From Bugulina stolonifera (lineage: Eukaryota; Bryozoa; Gymnolaemata; Cheilostomatida; Bugulidae): a stretch of DNA of 64,000 nt. This document shows, piece after piece, positions 22,885 to 38,500 of the stretch. Each line of letters begins with the position of its first letter. The stretch's first letter is position 1. Both the position numbers and the translations under genes were made by a program. The stretch spans positions 248,001 through 312,000 of the forward strand of contig OW285191.1 of the NCBI GenBank assembly GCA_935421135.1, given 5' to 3'. The notes beneath the pieces were generated by a model. The model made no database searches, was not told the origin of the DNA, and saw nothing but the letters and a program-made list of their open reading frames with translations.

Positions 22885-25800
22885 TATGCACTCTATGCAT
22901 TCCATGTAATCTATGCAGTCTATGTATTCTATGCATAGAATACATAGATTGCATTCTATGCATCCGATGCATAGAATACATAGAATGCATTGTATGTAAT
23001 CAATGTATTTTATGCATTCTATGCATAGAATACATAGACTTCATTCTATGCATGGAATACATTGAATACATAGAATGCATTCTTTGCATTATATGCATTG
23101 AATGCATAGAATGCATACGGCGCATTCCATGCATTCTATGTATTCTATGCATAGAATGCATAGAATGCATTCTATGCACTCTATGCGTTCCATGTAATCT
23201 ATGCGTTCTATGCATAGAATACATAGATTGCATTCTATGCATTCTATGCATAGAATACATATAATTCTATGTCTTCTATGTATTCTATGCATTCTATACC
23301 TAGAATACATAGAATACATAGATTGCATTCTATGCACTCTATGCATTCCATGTAATCTATGCAGTCTATGTATTCTATGCATTCGATGCATAGAATACAT
23401 TTTATGCATAAAATGCATAGAATACATTGATCACATAGAATGCATTTTACGCACTCTATGCATTTCATGTAATCTATCCATTCTATGCATAGAATACATA
23501 GATTGCGTTCTATGCATTCTATGCATAGAATACATTGAATACTAGAAGACATAGAAGACATAGAATGCATAGAATGCATTTCATGTAATCTATGCACTCT
23601 ATGCATAGAATACATAGATTGCATTCTATGCATCCGATGCATAGAATACATTGAATACATAGAATGCATTGTATGTAATCAATGTATTTTATGCATTCTA
23701 TGCATCGAATGCATAGGTTGCATTCTATGCATAGGATACATTGAATAGATAGAAGGCATTCTTTCCATTATATGCATTGAATGCATAGGATGCACAGGGC
23801 GCATCCTATGCATTCTATGCATTCTATGCATAGAATGCATAGAATGCATTCTATGCACTCTATGCGTTCCATGTAATCTATGCATTCTATGCATAGAATA
23901 CATAGAGTACATAGAATGCATTCTATGCATTCTTTGCATAGAATACATAGAAGATATAGAATGCATTCCGTGCAATCTATGCACTCTATGCATAGAATAC
24001 ATAGATTGCATTCTATGCATTCTATGCATTCCATGTATTCTATGCACTCTATGTAGTCTATTCATTCGATGCATAGAGTACATTTATGCATAGAATGCAT
24101 AGAATGCATTGATCACATAGAATGCATACTATGCATTCTATGCATTTCTTGCAATCTATGCATTCTATGCATAGAATACATAGATTGCATTCTATGCATC
24201 CGATGCATAGAATACATAGAATACATAGAATGCATTGTACGTAATCAATGTATTTTATGCATTCTATGCATAGAATACACAGATTGCATTCTATGCATGG
24301 AATATATTGAATATATAGAATGCATTCTTTGCATTATATGCATTGAATGCATCGAATGCATAGGATGCATAGGATGCATACGGCGCATTCCATGCATTCT
24401 ATGCATAGAATGCATAGAATACATTCTATGCTCTCTATGCATTCCATGTAATCTATGCGTTCTATGCATAGAATACATAGATTGCCTTCTATGCATTCTA
24501 TGCATAGAATACATATAATTCTAAGTGTTCTATGTATTCTATGCATTCTATACCTAGAATACATAGAATACATAGATTGCATTCTATGCACTCTATGCAT
24601 TCCATGTAATCTATGCAGTCTATGTATTCTATGCATTCGATGCATAGAATACATTTTATGCATAAAATGCATGGAATACATTGGTCATATAGAATGCATT
24701 TTACGCACTCTATGCATTTCATGTAATCTATCCATTCTATGCATAGAGTACATAGATTGCATTCTATGTATTCTATGCATAGAATGCATAGAATACGTTC
24801 TATGCTCTCTATGCATTCCATGTAATCTATGCATAGAATACATAGATTGCATTCTATGCACTCTATGCATTCCATGTAATCTATGCAGTCTATGTATTCT
24901 ATGCATAGAATACATAGATTGCATTCTATGCATCCGATGCATAGAATACATAGAATGCATTGTATGTAATCAATGTATTTTATGCATTCTATGCATAGAA
25001 TACATAGACTTCATTCTATGCATGGAATACATTGAATACATAGAATGCATTCTTTGCATTATATGCATTGAATGCATAGAATGCATACGGCGCATTCCAT
25101 GCATTCTATGTATTCTATGCATAGAATGCATAGAATGCATTCTATGCACTCTATGCGTTCCATGTAATCTATGCGTTCTATGCATAGAATACATAGATTG
25201 CATTCTATGCATTCTATGCATAGAATACATATAATTCTATGTCTTCTATGTATTCTATGCATTCTATACCTAGAATACATAGAATACATAGATTGCATTC
25301 TATGCACTCTATGCATTCCATGTAATCTATGCAGTCTATGTATTCTATGCATTCGATGCATAGAATACATTTTATGCATAAAATGCATAGAATACATTGA
25401 TCACATAGAATGCATTTTACGCACTCTATGCATTTCATGTAATCTATCCATTCTATGCATAGAATACATAGATTGCGTTCTATGCATTCTATGCATAGAA
25501 TACATTGAATACTAGAAGACATAGAAGACATAGAATGCATAGAATGCATTTCATGTAATCTATGCACTCTATGCATAGAATACATAGATTGCATTCTATG
25601 CATCCGATGCATAGAATACATTGAATACATAGAATGCATTGTATGTAATCAATGTATTTTATGCATTCTATGCATCGAATGCATAGGTTGCATTCTATGC
25701 ATAGGATACATTGAATAGATAGAAGGCATTCTTTCCATTATATGCATTGAATGCATAGGATGCACAGGGCGCATCCTATGCATTCTATGCATTCTATGCA

Positions 25801-26830
25801 TAGAATGCATAGAATGCATTCTATGCACTCTATGCGTTCCATGTAATCTATGCATTCTATGCATAGAATACATAGAGTACATAGAATGCATTCTATGCAT
25901 TCTTTGCATAGAATACATAGAAGATATAGAATGCATTCCGTGCAATCTATGCACTCTATGCATAGAATACATAGATTGCATTCTATGCATTCTATGCATT
26001 CCATGTATTCTATGCACTCTATGTAGTCTATTCATTCGATGCATAGAGTACATTTATGCATAGAATGCATAGAATGCATTGATCACATAGAATGCATACT
26101 ATGCATTCTATGCATTTCTTGCAATCTATGCATTCTATGCATAGAATACATAGATTGCATTCTATGCATCCGATGCATAGAATACATAGAATACATAGAA
26201 TGCATTGTACGTAATCAATGTATTTTATGCATTCTATGCATAGAATACACAGATTGCATTCTATGCATGGAATATATTGAATATATAGAATGCATTCTTT
26301 GCATTATATGCATTGAATGCATCGAATGCATAGGATGCATAGGATGCATACGGCGCATTCCATGCATTCTATGCATAGAATGCATAGAATACATTCTATG
26401 CTCTCTATGCATTCCATGTAATCTATGCGTTCTATGCATAGAATACATAGATTGCCTTCTATGCATTCTATGCATAGAATACATATAATTCTAAGTGTTC
26501 TATGTATTCTATGCATTCTATACCTAGAATACATAGAATACATAGATTGCATTCTATGCACTCTATGCATTCCATGTAATCTATGCAGTCTATGTATTCT
26601 ATGCATTCGATGCATAGAATACATTTTATGCATAAAATGCATGGAATACATTGGTCATATAGAATGCATTTTACGCACTCTATGCATTTCATGTAATCTA
26701 TCCATTCTATGCATAGAGTACATAGATTGCATTCTATGTATTCTATGCATAGAATGCATAGAATACGTTCTATGCTCTCTATGCATTCCATGTAATCTAT
26801 GCATAGAATACATAGATTGCATTCTATGCA
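22885..26830 (+). repeat. Tandem duplication, period 1970 bp
   Basis: Landmarks at 23000, 23201, 23679, 24069 and 24455 recur at 24970, 25171, 25649, 26039 and 26425. The two copies read identically in the stretches I compared. They diverge near 24860/26830. Confidence 0.8.
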
Positions 26831-26989
26831 TTCTATGCATAGAATACATAGAAGACATAGAAGACATAGAATGCATAGAATGCATAGAATGCATAGAATG
26901 CGTTCCATGTAATCTATGCACTCTATGCATAGAATACATAGATTTCTATGTCTTCTATGTATTCTATGCATTCTATGCATAGAATACAT

Positions 26990-29900
26990 AGATTGCATTC
27001 TATGCATGGAATGCATTGGATACATAGAATGCATTCTTTGCATTATATGCATTGAATGCGTAGAATGCATAGGATGCATACGGCGCATTCTATGCATTCT
27101 ATGTATTCTATGCATAGAATGCATAGAATGCATTCTATGCACTCTATGCATTCAATGTAATCTATGCGTTCTATGGATAGAATACATAGATTGCATTCTA
27201 TGCATTCTATGCATAGAATACATATAATTCTATGTCTTCTATGCATTCTATGCATTCTATACCTAGAATACATAGAATACATAGATTGCATTCTATGCAC
27301 TCTATGCATTCCATGTAATCTATGCAGTCTATGTATTCTATGCATTCGATGCATAGAATACATTTTATGCATAAAATGCATGGAATACATTGGTCATATA
27401 GAATGCATTTTACGCACTCTATGCATTTCATGTAATCTATCCATTCTATGCATAGAATACATAGATTGCGTTCTATGCATTCTATGCATAGAATACATTG
27501 AATACTAGAAGACATAGAAGACATAGAATGCATAGAATGCATTCCATGTAATCTATGCACTCTATGCATAGAATACATAGACTTCATTCTATGCATGGAA
27601 TACATTGAATAGATAGAAGGCATTCTTTCCATTATATGCATTGAATGCATAGGATGCATAGGATGCATACGGCGCATTCCATGCATTCTATGTATTCTAT
27701 GCATAGAATGCATAGAATGCATTCTATACACTCTATGCGTTCCATGTAATCTATGCGTGCTATGCATAGAATACATAGATTGCATTCTATGCATTCTATG
27801 CATAGAATACATATAATTCTATCTCTTCTATGTATTCTATGCATCCTTTGCATAGAACACATAGAAGACATAGAATGCATTCTATGCACTCTATGCATTC
27901 CATGTAATCTATGCAGTCTATGTATTCTATGCATAGAATACATAGATTGCATTCTATGCATCCGATGCATAGAATACATAGAATGCATTGTATGTAATCA
28001 ATGTATTTTATGCATTCTATGCATAGAATACATAGACTTCATTCTATGCATGGAATACATTGAATACATAGAATGCATTCTTTGCATTATATGCATTGAA
28101 TGCATAGAATGCATACGGCGCATTCCATGCATTCTATGTATTCTATGCATAGAATGCATAGAATGCATTCTATGCACTCTATGCGTTCCATGTAATCTAT
28201 GCGTTCTATGCATAGAATACATAGATTGCATTCTATGCATTCTATGCATAGAATACATATAATTCTATGTCTTCTATGTATTCTATGCATTCTATACCTA
28301 GAATACATAGAACACATAGATTGCATTCTATGCACTCTATGCATTCCATGTAATCTATGCAGTCTATGTATTCTATGCATTCGATGCATAGAATACATTT
28401 TATGCATAAAATGCATAGAATACATTGATCACATAGAATGCATTTTACGCACTCTATGCATTTCATGTAATCTATCCATTCTATGCATAGAATACATAGA
28501 TTGCGTTCTATGCATTCTATGCATAGAATACATTGAATACTAGAAGACATAGAAGACATAGAATGCATAGAATGCATTTCATGTAATCTATGCATGCTAT
28601 GCATAGAATACATAGATTGCATTCTATGCATCCGATGCATAGAATACATTGAATACATAGAATGCATTGTATGTAATCAATGTATTTTATGCATTCTATG
28701 CATCGAATGCATAGGTTGCATTCTATGCATAGGATACATTGAATAGATAGAAGGCATTCTTTCCATTATATGCATTGAATGCATAGGATGCACAGGGCGC
28801 ATCCTATGCATTCTATGCATAGAATGCATAGAATGCATTCTATGCACTCTATGCGTTCCATGTAATCTATGCATTCTATGCATAGAATACATATAATTCT
28901 ATGTCTTCTATGTATTCTATGCATTCTATACCTAGAATACATAGAGTACATAGAATGCATTCTATGCATTCTTTGCATAGAATACATAGAAGATATAGAA
29001 TGCATTCCGTGCAATCTATGCACTCTATGCATAGAATACATAGATTGCATTCTATGCATTCTATGCATTCCATGTATTCTATGCACTCTATGTAGTCTAT
29101 TCATTCGATGCATAGAGTACATTTATGCATAGAATGCATAGAATGCATTGATCACATAGAATGCATACTATGCATTCTATGCATTTCTTGCAATCTATGC
29201 ATTCTATGCATAGAATACATAGATTGCATTCTATGCATCCGATGCATAGAATACATAGAATACATAGAATACATAGAATGCATTGTACGTAATCAATGTA
29301 TTTTATGCATTCTATGCATAGAATACACAGATTGCATTCTATGCATGGAATATATTGAATACATAGAATGCATTCTTTGCATTATATGCATTGAATGCAT
29401 CGAATGCATAGGATGCATAGGATGCATACGGCGCATTCCATGCATTCTATGCATAGAATGCATAGAATACATTCTATGCTCTCTATGCATTCCATGTAAT
29501 CTATGCGTTCTATGCATAGAATACATAGATTGCCTTCTATGCATTCTATGCATAGAATACATATAATTCTAAGTGTTCTATGTATTCTATGCATTCTTTG
29601 CATAGAATACATAGAAGACATAGAATGCATTCCGTGCAATCTATGCACTCTATACATAGAATACATAGATTGCATTCTATGCACTCTATGCATTCCATGT
29701 AATCTATGCAGTCTATGTATTCTATGCATTCGATGCATAGAATACATTTTAAGCATAAAATGCATAGAATACAATGATCACATAGAATGCATTTTACGCA
29801 CTCTATGCCTTTCATGTAATCAATCCATTCTATGCATAGAATACATAGATTGCGTTCTATGCATTCTATGCATAGAATACATTGAATACTAGAAGACATA

Positions 29901-32900
29901 GAAGACATAGAATGCATAGAATGCATTCCATGTAATCTATGCACTCTATGCATATAATACATAGATTGCATTCTATGCATATGATGCATAGAATACATTG
30001 AATACATAGAATGCATTGTATGTAATCAATGTATTTTATGCATTCTATGCATCGAATGCATAAGTTGCATTCTATGCATAGGATACATTGAATAAATAGA
30101 AGGCATTCTTTCCATTATATGCATTGAATGCATAGGATGCATACGGCGCATTCCATGCATTCTATGCATAGAATGCATAGAATACATTCTATGCTCTCTA
30201 TGCATTCCATGTAATCTATGCGTTCTATGCATAGAATACATAGATTGCCTTCTATGCATTCTATGCATAGAATACATATAATTCTAAGTGTTCTATGTAT
30301 TCTATGCATTCTATACCTAGAATACATAGAATACATAGATTGCATTCTATGCACTCTATGCATTCCATGTAATCTATGCAGTCTATGTATTCTATGCATT
30401 CGATGCATAGAATACATTTTATGCATAAAATGCATGGAATACATTGGTCATATAGAATGCATTTTACGCACTCTATGCATTTCATGTAATCTATCCATTC
30501 TATGCATAGAGTACATAGATTGCATTCTATGTATTCTATGCATAGAATGCATAGAATACGTTCTATGCTCTCTATGCATTCCATGTAATCTATGCATAGA
30601 ATACATAGATTGCATTCTATGCATTCTATGCATAGAATACATAGAAGACATAGAAGACATAGAATGCATAGAATGCATAGAATGCGTTCCATGTAATCTA
30701 TGCACTCTATGCATAGAATACAAAGATTTCTATGTCTTCTATGTATTCTATGCATTCTATGCATAGAATACATTGAATACATTCTATGCATAGAATACAT
30801 AGAATACATTGAATACATAGAAGGCATTGTATGTAATCAATTTATTTTATGGATTCTGTGCATAGAATACATAGATTGCATTCTATGCATAGAATACATT
30901 GATCACATAGAATGCATTCTATGCACTCTATGCATTCCATGTAACCTATGCATTCTATGCATAGAATACATAGATTGCATTCTATGCATAGAATACATAG
31001 ATTGCATTCTATGCATAGAATACATTCTATGCACTCTATGCATTCCATGTAATCTATGCGTTCTATGCATAGAATACATAGATTGCATTCTATGCATTCT
31101 ATGCATAGAATACATAGAAGACATAGAATGCATTATGTGCATAGAATACATATAATTATATATCTTCCATGTATTCTATGCATCATTCTATGCATAGAAT
31201 ACATAAATTGCATTCTATGCATCCGATGCATAGAATACATAGAATACATAGAATGCATTGTATGTAATCAATGTATTTTATGCATTCTATGCATAGAATA
31301 CATAGATTGCATTCTATGCATGGAATACATTGAGTACATAGATTGCATTCTTTGCATTATATGCGTTGAATGCATAGAATGCATAGGATGCATAAGGCGC
31401 ATTCTATGCATTCTATGTATTCTATGCATAGAACACATAGATTGCATTCTATGCATTCTATGCCTAGAATACATAGAATATTTCGATTGCATTCTATGCA
31501 TTCTTTGCATAGAATACATAGAAGACATAGAATGCATTCCGTGCAATCTATGCACTCTATGCATAGAATACATAGATTGCATTCTATGCATGGAATATAT
31601 TGAACACATAGAAGGCATTCTTTGCATTATATACATTGAATGCATCGAATGCATAGAATGCATACGGCGCATTCCATGCATTCTATGTATTCTATGCATA
31701 GAATGCATAGAATACATTCTATGCTCTCTATGCATTCCATGTAATCTACGCGTTCTATGCATAGAATACATAGATTGCCTTCTATGCATTCTATGCATAG
31801 AATACATTTAATTCGATGTCTTCTATGTATTCTATGCATTCTTTGCATAGAAAACATAGAAGACATAGAATGCATTCCGTGCAATCTATGCACTCTATGC
31901 ATAAAATACATAGATTGCATTCTATGCATTCTATGCATTCCACGTATTCTATGCATTCTATGTATACTATTCATTCGATGCATAGAGTACATTTATGCAT
32001 AGAATGCATAGAATACATTGATCACATAGAATGCATTCTATGCATTCTATGCATTTCATGCAATCTATGCATTCTATGCATAGAATACATAGAATACATA
32101 GAATGCATTGTATATAATCAATGTATTTTATGCATTCTATGCATAGAATACATAGATTGCATTCTATGCATGGAATGCATTGGATACATAGAATGAATTC
32201 TTTGCATTATATGCATTGAATGCGTAGAATGCATAGGATGCATACGGCGCATTCTATGCATTCTATGTATTCTATGCATAGAATGCATAGAATGCATTCT
32301 ATGCACTCTATGCATTCCATGTAATCCATGCGTTCTATGCATAGGATACATAGATTGCATTCTATGCATTCTATGCATAGAATACATATAATTCTATGTC
32401 TTCTATGCATTCTATGCATTCTATACCTAGAATACATAGAATACATAGATTGCATTCTATGCACTCTATGCATTCCATGTAATCTATGCAGTCTATGTAT
32501 TCTATGCATTCGATGCATAGAATACATTTTATGCATAAAATGCATGGAATACATTGGTCATATAGAATGCATTTTACGCACTCTATGCATTTCATGTAAT
32601 CTATGCAGTCTATGTATTCTATGCATAGAATACATAGATTGCATTCTATGCACTCTATGCATTCCATGTAATCTATGCAGTCTATGTATTCTATGCATAG
32701 AATACATAGATTGCATTCTATGCATCCGATGCATAGAATACATAGAATGCATTGTATGTAATCAATGTATTTTATGCATTCTATGCATAGAATACATAGA
32801 CTTCATTCTATGCATGGAATACATTGAATACATAGAATGCATTCTTTGCATTATATGCATTGAATGCATAGAATGCATACGGCGCATTCCATGCATTCTA

Positions 32901-34225
32901 TGTATTCTATGCATAGAATGCATAGAATGCATTCTATGCACTCTATGCGTTCCATGTAATCTATGCGTTCTATGCATAGAATACATAGATTGCATTCTAT
33001 GCATTCTATGCATAGAATACATATAATTCTATGTCTTCTATGTATTCTATGCATTCTATACCTAGAATACATAGAATACATAGATTGCATTCTATGCACT
33101 CTATGCATTCCATGTAATCTATGCAGTCTATGTATTCTATGCATTCGATGCATAGAATACATTTTATGCATAAAATGCATAGAATACATTGATCACATAG
33201 AATGCATTTTACGCACTCTATGCATTTCATGTAATCTATCCATTCTATGCATAGAATACATAGATTGCGTTCTATGCATTCTATGCATAGAATACATTGA
33301 ATACTAGAAGACATAGAAGACATAGAATGCATAGAATGCATTTCATGTAATCTATGCACTCTATGCATAGAATACATAGATTGCATTCTATGCATCCGAT
33401 GCATAGAATACATTGAATACATAGAATGCATTGTATGTAATCAATGTATTTTATGCATTCTATGCATCGAATGCATAGGTTGCATTCTATGCATAGGATA
33501 CATTGAATAGATAGAAGGCATTCTTTCCATTATATGCATTGAATGCATAGGATGCACAGGGCGCATCCTATGCATTCTATGCATTCTATGCATAGAATGC
33601 ATAGAATGCATTCTATGCACTCTATGCGTTCCATGTAATCTATGCATTCTATGCATAGAATACATAGAGTACATAGAATGCATTCTATGCATTCTTTGCA
33701 TAGAATACATAGAAGATATAGAATGCATTCCGTGCAATCTATGCACTCTATGCATAGAATACATAGATTGCATTCTATGCATTCTATGCATTCCATGTAT
33801 TCTATGCACTCTATGTAGTCTATTCATTCGATGCATAGAGTACATTTATGCATAGAATGCATAGAATGCATTGATCACATAGAATGCATACTATGCATTC
33901 TATGCATTTCTTGCAATCTATGCATTCTATGCATAGAATACATAGATTGCATTCTATGCATCCGATGCATAGAATACATAGAATACATAGAATGCATTGT
34001 ACGTAATCAATGTATTTTATGCATTCTATGCATAGAATACACAGATTGCATTCTATGCATGGAATATATTGAATACATAGAATGCATTCTTTGCATTATA
34101 TGCATTGAATGCATCGAATGCATAGGATGCATAGGATGCATACGGCGCATTCCATGCATTCTATGCATAGAATGCATAGAATACATTCTATGCTCTCTAT
34201 GCATTCCATGTAATCTATGCGTTCT
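26990..34225 (+). repeat. 7.2-kb block copied from about 17265-24463
   Basis: Landmarks at 17438, 18027, 19391, 20456, 21294, 23201 and 24069 recur at 27164, 27753, 29108, 30218, 31056, 32963 and 33831. The offset changes from 9726 to 9717 and then 9762 through 9-bp and 45-bp indels; the 45-bp difference lies near 20395/30130. The block ends at a junction near 34225-34230. Confidence 0.78.
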
Positions 34226-34229
34226 ATGC

Positions 34230-37200
34230 ATATAATACATAGATTGCATTCTATGCATATGATGCATAGAATACATTGAATACATAGAATGCATTGTATG
34301 TAATCAATGTATTTTATGCATTCTATGCATCGAATGCATAAGTTGCATTCTATGCATAGGATACATTGAATAAATAGAAGGCATTCTTTCCATTATATGC
34401 ATTGAATGCATAGGATGCATACGGCGCATTCCATGCATTCTATGCATAGAATGCATAGAATACATTCTATGCTCTCTATGCATTCCATGTAATCTATGCG
34501 TTCTATGCATAGAATACATAGATTGCCTTCTATGCATTCTATGCATAGAATACATATAATTCTAAGTGTTCTATGTATTCTATGCATTCTATACCTAGAA
34601 TACATAGAATACATAGATTGCATTCTATGCACTCTATGCATTCCATGTAATCTATGCAGTCTATGTATTCTATGCATTCGATGCATAGAATACATTTTAT
34701 GCATAAAATGCATGGAATACATTGGTCATATAGAATGCATTTTACGCACTCTATGCATTTCATGTAATCTATCCATTCTATGCATAGAGTACATAGATTG
34801 CATTCTATGTATTCTATGCATAGAATGCATAGAATACGTTCTATGCTCTCTATGCATTCCATGTAATCTATGCATAGAATACATAGATTGCATTCTATGC
34901 ATTCTATGCATAGAATACATAGAAGACATAGAAGACATAGAATGCATAGAATGCATAGAATGCGTTCCATGTAATCTATGCACTCTATGCATAGAATACA
35001 AAGATTTCTATGTCTTCTATGTATTCTATGCATTCTATGCATAGAATACATTGAATACATTCTATGCATAGAATACATAGAATACATTGAATACATAGAA
35101 GGCATTGTATGTAATCAATTTATTTTATGGATTCTGTGCATAGAATACATAGATTGCATTCTATGCATAGAATACATTGATCACATAGAATGCATTCTAT
35201 GCACTCTATGCATTCCATGTAACCTATGCATTCTATGCATAGAATACATAGATTGCATTCTATGCATAGAATACATAGATTGCATTCTATGCATAGAATA
35301 CATTCTATGCACTCTATGCATTCCATGTAATCTATGCGTTCTATGCATAGAATACATAGATTGCATTCTATGCATTCTATGCATAGAATACATAGAAGAC
35401 ATAGAATGCATTATGTGCATAGAATACATATAATTATATATCTTCCATGTATTCTATGCATCATTCTATGCATAGAATACATAAATTGCATTCTATGCAT
35501 CCGATGCATAGAATACATAGAATACATAGAATGCATTGTATGTAATCAATGTATTTTATGCATTCTATGCATAGAATACATAGATTGCATTCTATGCATG
35601 GAATACATTGAGTACATAGATTGCATTCTTTGCATTATATGCGTTGAATGCATAGAATGCATAGGATGCATAAGGCGCATTCTATGCATTCTATGTATTC
35701 TATGCATAGAACACATAGATTGCATTCTATGCATTCTATGCCTAGAATACATAGAATATTTCGATTGCATTCTATGCATTCTTTGCATAGAATACATAGA
35801 AGACATAGAATGCATTCCGTGCAATCTATGCACTCTATGCATAGAATACATAGATTGCATTCTATGCATGGAATATATTGAACACATAGAAGGCATTCTT
35901 TGCATTATATACATTGAATGCATCGAATGCATAGAATGCATACGGCGCATTCCATGCATTCTATGTATTCTATGCATAGAATGCATAGAATACATTCTAT
36001 GCTCTCTATGCATTCCATGTAATCTACGCGTTCTATGCATAGAATACATAGATTGCCTTCTATGCATTCTATGCATAGAATACATTTAATTCGATGTCTT
36101 CTATGTATTCTATGCATTCTTTGCATAGAAAACATAGAAGACATAGAATGCATTCCGTGCAATCTATGCACTCTATGCATAAAATACATAGATTGCATTC
36201 TATGCATTCTATGCATTCCACGTATTCTATGCATTCTATGTATACTATTCATTCGATGCATAGAGTACATTTATGCATAGAATGCATAGAATACATTGAT
36301 CACATAGAATGCATTCTATGCATTCTATGCATTTCATGCAATCTATGCATTCTATGCATAGAATACATAGAATACATAGAATGCATTGTATATAATCAAT
36401 GTATTTTATGCATTCTATGCATAGAATACATAGATTGCATTCTATGCATGGAATGCATTGGATACATAGAATGAATTCTTTGCATTATATGCATTGAATG
36501 CGTAGAATGCATAGGATGCATACGGCGCATTCTATGCATTCTATGTATTCTATGCATAGAATGCATAGAATGCATTCTATGCACTCTATGCATTCAATGT
36601 AATCTATGCGTTCTATGGATAGAATACATAGATTGCATTCTATGCATTCTATGCATAGAATACATATAATTCTATGTCTTCTATGCATTCTATGTATTCT
36701 TTGCATAGAATACATAGAATACATAGATTGCGTTCTATGCACTCTATGCATTCCATGTAATCTATGCAGTCTATGTATTCTATGCATTCGATGCATAGAA
36801 TACATTTTATGCATAAAATGCATGGAATACATTGGTCATATAGAATGCATTTTACGCACTCTATGCATTTCATGTAATCTATGCAGTCTATGTATTCTAT
36901 GCATAGAATACATAGATTGCATTCTATGCACTCTATGCATTCCATGTAATCTATGCAGTCTATGTATTCTATGCATAGAATACATAGATTGCATTCTATG
37001 CATCCGATGCATAGAATACATAGAATGCATTGTATGTAATCAATGTATTTTATGCATTCTATGCATAGAATACATAGACTTCATTCTATGCATGGAATAC
37101 ATTGAATACATAGAATGCATTCTTTGCATTATATGCATTGAATGCATAGAATGCATACGGCGCATTCCATGCATTCTATGTATTCTATGCATAGAATGCA

Positions 37201-38500
37201 TAGAATGCATTCTATGCACTCTATGCGTTCCATGTAATCTATGCGTTCTATGCATAGAATACATAGATTGCATTCTATGCATTCTATGCATAGAATACAT
37301 ATAATTCTATGTCTTCTATGTATTCTATGCATTCTATACCTAGAATACATAGAATACATAGATTGCATTCTATGCACTCTATGCATTCCATGTAATCTAT
37401 GCAGTCTATGTATTCTATGCATTCGATGCATAGAATACATTTTATGCATAAAATGCATAGAATACATTGATCACATAGAATGCATTTTACGCACTCTATG
37501 CATTTCATGTAATCTATCCATTCTATGCATAGAATACATAGATTGCGTTCTATGCATTCTATGCATAGAATACATTGAATACTAGAAGACATAGAAGACA
37601 TAGAATGCATAGAATGCATTTCATGTAATCTATGCACTCTATGCATAGAATACATAGATTGCATTCTATGCATCCGATGCATAGAATACATTGAATACAT
37701 AGAATGCATTGTATGTAATCAATGTATTTTATGCATTCTATGCATCGAATGCATAGGTTGCATTCTATGCATAGGATACATTGAATAGATAGAAGGCATT
37801 CTTTCCATTATATGCATTGAATGCATAGGATGCACAGGGCGCATCCTATGCATTCTATGCATTCTATGCATAGAATGCATAGAATGCATTCTATGCACTC
37901 TATGCGTTCCATGTAATCTATGCATTCTATGCATAGAATACATAGAGTACATAGAATGCATTCTATGCATTCTTTGCATAGAATACATAGAAGATATAGA
38001 ATGCATTCCGTGCAATCTATGCACTCTATGCATAGAATACATAGATTGCATTCTATGCATTCTATGCATTCCATGTATTCTATGCACTCTATGTAGTCTA
38101 TTCATTCGATGCATAGAGTACATTTATGCATAGAATGCATAGAATGCATTGATCACATAGAATGCATACTATGCATTCTATGCATTTCTTGCAATCTATG
38201 CATTCTATGCATAGAATACATAGATTGCATTCTATGCATCCGATGCATAGAATACATAGAATACATAGAATGCATTGTACGTAATCAATGTATTTTATGC
38301 ATTCTATGCATAGAATACACAGATTGCATTCTATGCATGGAATATATTGAATACATAGAATGCATTCTTTGCATTATATGCATTGAATGCATCGAATGCA
38401 TAGGATGCATAGGATGCATACGGCGCATTCCATGCATTCTATGCATAGAATGCATAGAATACATTCTATGCTCTCTATGCATTCCATGTAATCTATGCGT
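34230..38500 (+). repeat. 4278-bp tandem copy of about 29952-34225
   Basis: Landmarks at 30218, 31056, 32963 and 33831 recur at 34496, 35334, 37241 and 38109. The junction is visible at 34228-34245, where sequence typical of 24465 switches to the ATATAATACATAG variant typical of 29950. Confidence 0.78.
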